Shown here in pieces: positions 59,595 to 64,000 of a DNA stretch of 64,000 nucleotides. Under the pieces are notes generated by a model, which was not told the origin of the DNA, did not search any database, and saw nothing but the letters and a program-made list of their open reading frames with translations. Where the stretch lies: assembly GCF_900636965.1 (NCBI RefSeq), contig NZ_LR134331.1, positions 372,001 through 436,000 of the forward strand. The letters run 5' to 3'. Numbering within the stretch: position 1 is the stretch's first letter; every line of letters begins with the position of its first letter. The stretch is from Lacticaseibacillus rhamnosus (GTDB lineage: Bacteria > Bacillota > Bacilli > Lactobacillales > Lactobacillaceae). A program made the translations under genes and the position numbers.

Positions 59595-60617
59595 TTATTT
59601 GTCTTGATGGCCAATATCTCTTACACTTTCTCGTTCAACAATTGAAATTGATGTGTAAATTTGCTGTTTGGAGACTATTTTCTTTTCTGCGTCAGGCGCT
59701 TCCAATCGTTTAACGCCTTCAACCCCCATTTTATAGAATGCTTGGGTGACACTCGTTAACTGTGGTTGTACCATTTCGCATATTTCAGTGCCGTCAATGC
59801 TGACTATTGATAAATCGTCTGGAATATTTAGGCCAAAGTCGCGTGCTTGGTTCAAAATACCGACTGCGGCTTCATCACTTCCGGCGATAATACCCGTTAA
59901 CTTTGTTTTGCCTCCGTAAGCTTTCATTGCCGCTTGGCCAGAAGTATAACTATAGTCGCCTAGTTGCACCCAATCATCTTTTGGCGTGATACCGGCTTCT
60001 TTTAGGGCCTCACGGTAACCCTCTAAACGAAGTCTTCCTGTATAAGGATACTTGTCAATAGCGGCTAATCCGATTTTTCGGTGTCCTTTAGCTAAAAGTA
60101 ACTGTGTGGCCTGATATCCGATTTGGCGATCGTCAGAGCTAATGAATGGGAATCGCTGATCATTAAATCCAATTGATAAGAAACAAAACGGTATTTGAGA
60201 CTCCTGCAAGAGTTCAAGATTTTCAGCGGATAGTGCAATTGACAATAATAGAATTCCTCTAACAGGACGTTCAATAGCAGTCATAAGAGCTCGTCTTTGT
60301 TCAACAGGATCGGCACTATTTGAATAGATGATAATTAAATTCAATCCATGCTTAATTGCTTCTGATTGAATACCATCAATAATTTGACCTGAAAAGCTTG
60401 TCTTGACAGAACTAACAACGGTCGCAATGACGTTACTGCGCTGTTTGACTAACTCAACTGCTGCTTGGTTTCTTTTATAACCTAGTTCTTTAGCAGCAGC
60501 ACGTACCTTTGCGGCTGTAGCCTGACTATATCCGGATTGTTTGTTACCCAAAACGCGGGAAACAGTTGATGCTGCAACTCCTGTCTTTCTTGCAATATCC
60601 TTGATTGTTGCAACCAT
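59595..60617 (-). CDS. LacI-family regulator of the alpha-glucoside operon
   Basis: A 340-residue repressor: N-terminal HTH (TIKDIARKTGVAASTVSRVLGN) and hinge, then a sugar-sensor domain (VIATVVSSVKTSFSGQIIDGI, TGIIAGSDEAAVGILNQARDFG, LSIVSIDGTEICEMVQPQLTSV). The preferred ATG (60617) has AGGAGG seven bases before. The in-frame ATG at 60638 lies upstream of the site. It is transcribed after the permease gene and probably controls the glucosidase and permease. Confidence 0.85.
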   Translation of the reverse strand: MVATIKDIARKTGVAASTVSRVLGNKQSGYSQATAAKVRAAAKELGYKRNQAAVELVKQRSNVIATVVSSVKTSFSGQIIDGIQSEAIKHGLNLIIIYSNSADPVEQRRALMTAIERPVRGILLLSIALSAENLELLQESQIPFCFLSIGFNDQRFPFISSDDRQIGYQATQLLLAKGHRKIGLAAIDKYPYTGRLRLEGYREALKEAGITPKDDWVQLGDYSYTSGQAAMKAYGGKTKLTGIIAGSDEAAVGILNQARDFGLNIPDDLSIVSIDGTEICEMVQPQLTSVTQAFYKMGVEGVKRLEAPDAEKKIVSKQQIYTSISIVERESVRDIGHQDK

Positions 60618-60710
60618 ACAATTGCCTCCTGATTCCAAATGATATTTACCAACAATTGTACATTCTTAGGTTCTTAAAGCAAGAATTACAAGGAGGTACT
60701 TCAGCAAATT

Positions 60711-62090
60711 CTATTTTCCTTCATGAACGATAACTACGGAAATAGCACCGATGACCATTGACACAAAACCGACAATCATCATCATTGATTGACTGTTACC
60801 CATCATTGGGAAAATGATGAAGCTTAAAAGTGATCCAAAGATTTGAGGTAAGCAAATTGCAATGTTAAATAGCCCTAAATATGATCCTTCATTTTGTCCA
60901 TTCAGAGAGGATGTTAACAAGGTAAATGGCAGTGTATTGATCGTGAAGTTACCGATGCCATATAGCGCAAAGGCGGCTAAGGCAATCCACTTATTACCAG
61001 TAGTTGCTGTAATAATGATACTGATTGCATTTGCAAATAAGCCAAAAGAATACCAGAATTTCCGTTGATTTGGTTTTGTTTTAGCATAAACGAATCCCCA
61101 AAGTAGGGCGGCAACGCTATAAAAGGCTGTCATAACGCCGTACCAATTTCCGGCAGCCTGGAAGCCTGCCGACATGGGATCAGTTGTATTCCAGATGTTT
61201 TTTGCCATGGCTCCGGTTGCATAAGTCCAAGTGTACATGATGCCGATCCAACTGAATAATTGAACAACAGCCAGTTCCCAGAAAGACTTTGGCGCTGTTT
61301 TTGTAAGTTGCCAGAGACTTGGGGTTTTAGCGTGTTGCTTTTTGAGGTCAATTTCATGATATTTGGCATACGTTTCAGGATCATACTCCTTGACCTTGAG
61401 TACGGTTACGAAAGTGGTCAAAAGGAGGATGGCTGCGCCGATTAAGTAAGCCCAAATAACTGTATTAGGTACCTGACCTTTAGCGGCAGTATTTGACATG
61501 CCACCCATCGTCAGAAGGTAGGGCAGCAATGCAGCCAAGATACCGCCAGCGTAACTGAAGATCTGTTGCCAAGACCATGCCAGATTCTTTTGCTTGTTAT
61601 TGACCATGTCGCCGGCCATCATTCGATATGGAGCTAGGCAAACATTGCTGAACAAGTCCATGAGAGCAATTGCGACAGCAGCGTATACAAGCGCAGTGAT
61701 TGAGCCATAGCCAAAACCAAATGAGCCAGTAAAGGGAAGCATAACCATCACAATGGCAGCAATTGGCGCACCAAACAACAAATACGGGATCCGGCGGCCA
61801 AAACGGGTCCAGGTCTTGTCAGAATATTTACCTAGTAGTGGCTGAACAACCATGCCTAACAAGGGTGGTAGTAGAAAGAAGAAGCCGAGACTATTAGGAT
61901 TAACGCCAATCGTTTGGGTGATTCGACTCATTTGAGATCCTTGTAGCGTAAACGCCATGTTGACCCCAATGCACCCAAACGTCATGGCTAAGATCGTCTG
62001 CATGGACAGGTCAGGCATACTGCTATCGACTGTGGTCGTTTCGACTTTTTCCTTGCTATCTACTGAAGGATTCATCGTATTTTTAGACAT
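60711..62090 (-). CDS. MFS sugar permease (alpha-glucoside/sucrose-type, SLC45-like)
   Basis: A 459-residue protein with 12 hydrophobic segments after a 25-residue polar N-terminal tail. The sugar-permease pattern is visible: LGKYSDKTWTRFGRRIPYLLFGAP (motif A-like with RRR charge pair), NVCLAPYRMMAGDMV, and a second half NEGSYLGLFNIAICLPQIFGS. This matches the maltose/sucrose permease group of LAB. It is encoded just after the alpha-glucosidase, so it likely imports its substrate. It has an AGAGAAAGG site. Confidence 0.8.
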   Translation of the reverse strand: MSKNTMNPSVDSKEKVETTTVDSSMPDLSMQTILAMTFGCIGVNMAFTLQGSQMSRITQTIGVNPNSLGFFFLLPPLLGMVVQPLLGKYSDKTWTRFGRRIPYLLFGAPIAAIVMVMLPFTGSFGFGYGSITALVYAAVAIALMDLFSNVCLAPYRMMAGDMVNNKQKNLAWSWQQIFSYAGGILAALLPYLLTMGGMSNTAAKGQVPNTVIWAYLIGAAILLLTTFVTVLKVKEYDPETYAKYHEIDLKKQHAKTPSLWQLTKTAPKSFWELAVVQLFSWIGIMYTWTYATGAMAKNIWNTTDPMSAGFQAAGNWYGVMTAFYSVAALLWGFVYAKTKPNQRKFWYSFGLFANAISIIITATTGNKWIALAAFALYGIGNFTINTLPFTLLTSSLNGQNEGSYLGLFNIAICLPQIFGSLLSFIIFPMMGNSQSMMMIVGFVSMVIGAISVVIVHEGK

Positions 62091-62108
62091 ATTAGCTATA
62101 CCTTTCTC

Positions 62109-63784
62109 TTAGTATTGATAAACTTTTGCTTCATATGGCCGAATGTTGTCTCCTTGATCATCAGCGTAATTAGAAATTAATATTTTCGCGTGACTTGGAA
62201 GATCATAATGGCGAGTCAAGTTTTTGTTCGTGTAGTTTAGAATGACGACAAGTGTGGTATCAGCGTTTGTTCTTGTGAAAGCATAAATCTCCTCATCGTC
62301 AGAATTTCCGGGGATTAATGCGTAGGTGCCGTCGGTGATGACTGGGAGTGTATGACGTAGCTTGATGAGCTTTTGATAATAATAAAACACTGAATTTGGA
62401 TCACCCAATGCTTGTTGAACATTAATAGTTTTAAAGTTTGGGTTCATTTTTCCCAAGGACTGTGTTTCGAAAAGCCTGCATTTTCGTGATCACTCCATTG
62501 CATCGGCGTCCGCGCATTATCGCGGCTATGCATCTTGATGTAATTCATCATGGTCGTTTTGTCGACAAGATGTTGCTCTTCAACGATTTGGTGATAAGAG
62601 TTAAGTGAATCAATATCAACATAGTCTTCAATTTTGGAGAAGTATGCATTGGTCATGCCTATTTCTTCACCCTCATAGATATATGGGGTTCCTTGTTGCA
62701 TGTGCAGCATGGTCGCAAGCATTTTAGCGCTGAGGACGCGGTTTTCTTCGGTGGTATCATCGCCAAATCGGGATACGACTCTTGGTTGATCGTGGTTATT
62801 CCAATAAAGTGAATTCCATGCTTTTCCGGCTAAGGCTAATTGCCATTTGGTCAGATTGGCGCGAAGATCTTTTAACGAAGCCTTACGATCGGCCCAACGT
62901 CCTAGGGCGGGGTTTGAATTGCCGTCCAAGCCCATATGTTCGAATTGAAAGACCATGTTTAGTTCTTTGTTGTCAAGGCTGGCATATTTTTCAGCCTCGT
63001 CAACTGTCACACTTGGGGTTTCGCCGACACTGATCAAATTGTGTTTGCTCAGCACTGTCTGATTCATTTCTCGCAAGAATTCGTGGACATGATGTCCGTT
63101 GGCAACTAAGGGTTCGGGATTAGCATATAATTCCTGTTTGCCTTTTTTACCATCAGGCAATCCCTCAGGCTTAGAAATATAATTGATAACGTCCATGCGA
63201 AATCCATCAACGCCCTTGTCTGCCCACCAGTTCATCATGTCGTAAACGGAATGTCGTACTGTAGGGTTTTCCCAATTTAGGTCTGGTTGTTCAGGGGCAA
63301 ACAAGTGTAAATAATACTGGTTTGACTGAGCGTCATATTTCCAAGCAGACCCGGTGAAGAATGATCCCCAGTTGTTTGGCGCTGTGCCATCTTTCCCATC
63401 TCGCCAGATGTAATAGTCTCTATACGGGTTATCTTTGCCTTTTCGTGATTCTTGGAACCAATGATGTTCGTTAGAGGTGTGATTAACCACTAAGTCCATC
63501 ATGATTTTAAGCCCAAGTGAATGTGCTTTTGCTAATAATTCGTCAAAGTCTTTCATCGTACCAAAAGTTGGGTTAATCGCCTGATAGTCCGAAATGTCGT
63601 ATCCATTATCGACTTGAGGTGACTTATAGATTGGACTTAGCCATAAAACATCTACACCTAATTTCTTAATGTAGTCCAATCGCTCAGTTATACCTCTTAA
63701 ATCTCCTACGCCATCGTTATTGCTATCTTGAAAACTAGCTGGGTAGATTTGATAAATGACCGCGTTTTTCCACCATTTTTCCAC
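62109..63784 (-). pseudogene. GH13 alpha-glucosidase (oligo-1,6-glucosidase type), one-base frameshift
   Basis: The GTG at 63784 (TAGGAGGATTTTACCA before it) opens a GH13_31-type enzyme: VIYQIYPASFQDSNNDGVGDL, MDLVVNHTS, GFRMDVIN (nucleophile Asp), the acid/base Glu in SVGETPS, and NNHDQPR. After NAGFSKHSPWEK the frame stops (TGA) at 62446-62444. The C-terminal domain continues in another frame from MNPNFKTINVQQAL to 62109. A missing A in the run GAAAAATG (about 62446-62452) explains the break. Correct reading would give about 558 residues, the usual length. The truncated product has the catalytic barrel but lacks the C-terminal beta domain. The upstream region 63785-64000 holds no supported element. 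Confidence 0.8.
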
Positions 63785-64000
63785 TGGTAAAATCCTCCTA
63801 ATAGCTCTTCATTGACATTGAAAACACAAATACATTGAACAAGATAAGGTTATCTGTGCACCATGAGATCCCTCGCTACCAAACCGGAGCAAGGATTGCA
63901 TGTGAGATGAACTAAATCCGATCGGCCTAAATGATAAGGGTTTAGACAGAGCAAAAGAGTCAATTCAATAATCAGTACTTGGTTTGAAAGTTACGCAAAC

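Overview
The window looks like chromosome of a Lacticaseibacillus (casei/paracasei/rhamnosus group; an inference from gene content, not from a database search). Evidence: a low-to-mid GC Firmicute with strong AGGAGG ribosome binding sites, many intrinsic terminators, CcpA cre sites, a complete L-sorbose operon in the arrangement known from L. casei, a ribose ABC operon, many PTS systems and an ECF transporter. No rRNA, tRNA, CRISPR array or recognisable transposase was seen.

Layout. 1-8.9 kb: end of thiD, an amino acid permease behind a heavily structured leader, and the ribose operon rbsR-D-A-C-B-K. 8.9-12.4 kb: an AT-rich accessory patch with an orphan antitoxin-like regulator, a 57-bp remnant of a second ribokinase gene, a rhomboid-type intramembrane protease, a double-glycine leader peptide and a second short peptide. 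12.4-22.4 kb: a DUF2785 protein, a class B penicillin-binding protein, an ABC-2 type exporter operon with a nonsense codon in one permease, a frameshifted MFS exporter with its MarR regulator, and small unknown genes. 22.8-28.6 kb: a CcpA-controlled ascorbate-type PTS operon led by a PRD/EIIA activator and carrying a class II aldolase. 28.9-32.7 kb: a nucleoside hydrolase/transporter operon with two palindromic operators over its promoter and a GntR gene at its end.

32.7-51.3 kb is a dense sugar island. The first operon starts with a cre-overlapped promoter and an intrinsic terminator inside the leader, then encodes a class I aldolase, a GlpP-type antiterminator, a LyxK-like kinase, two dehydrogenases and a galactitol-type EIIC without partner EIIA/EIIB. 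A second operon has a PRD/EIIA regulator, a class II aldolase and a fructose-type EIIABC. The third is the sorbose system: sorR-sorE on the minus strand, sorF-A-B-C-D-(small ORF)-G on the plus strand, with repeated TCACAWWTGTGA-like operators. 51.3-55.2 kb: a DASS-family transporter plus FAD oxidoreductase, divergent from a LysR regulator. 55.4-59.5 kb: a SAM hydrolase gene with an ECF transporter (UPF0397 S component, fused EcfAA', EcfT). 59.5-63.8 kb: an alpha-glucoside operon (GH13 glucosidase broken by a one-base deletion in an A-run, sugar permease, LacI regulator).

Most interesting candidates: the GlpP/attenuator pair, the double-glycine peptide/rhomboid neighbourhood, the structured leader before the permease, the orphan EIIC, the small sor-operon protein without a normal start codon, and four broken genes or gene remnants.
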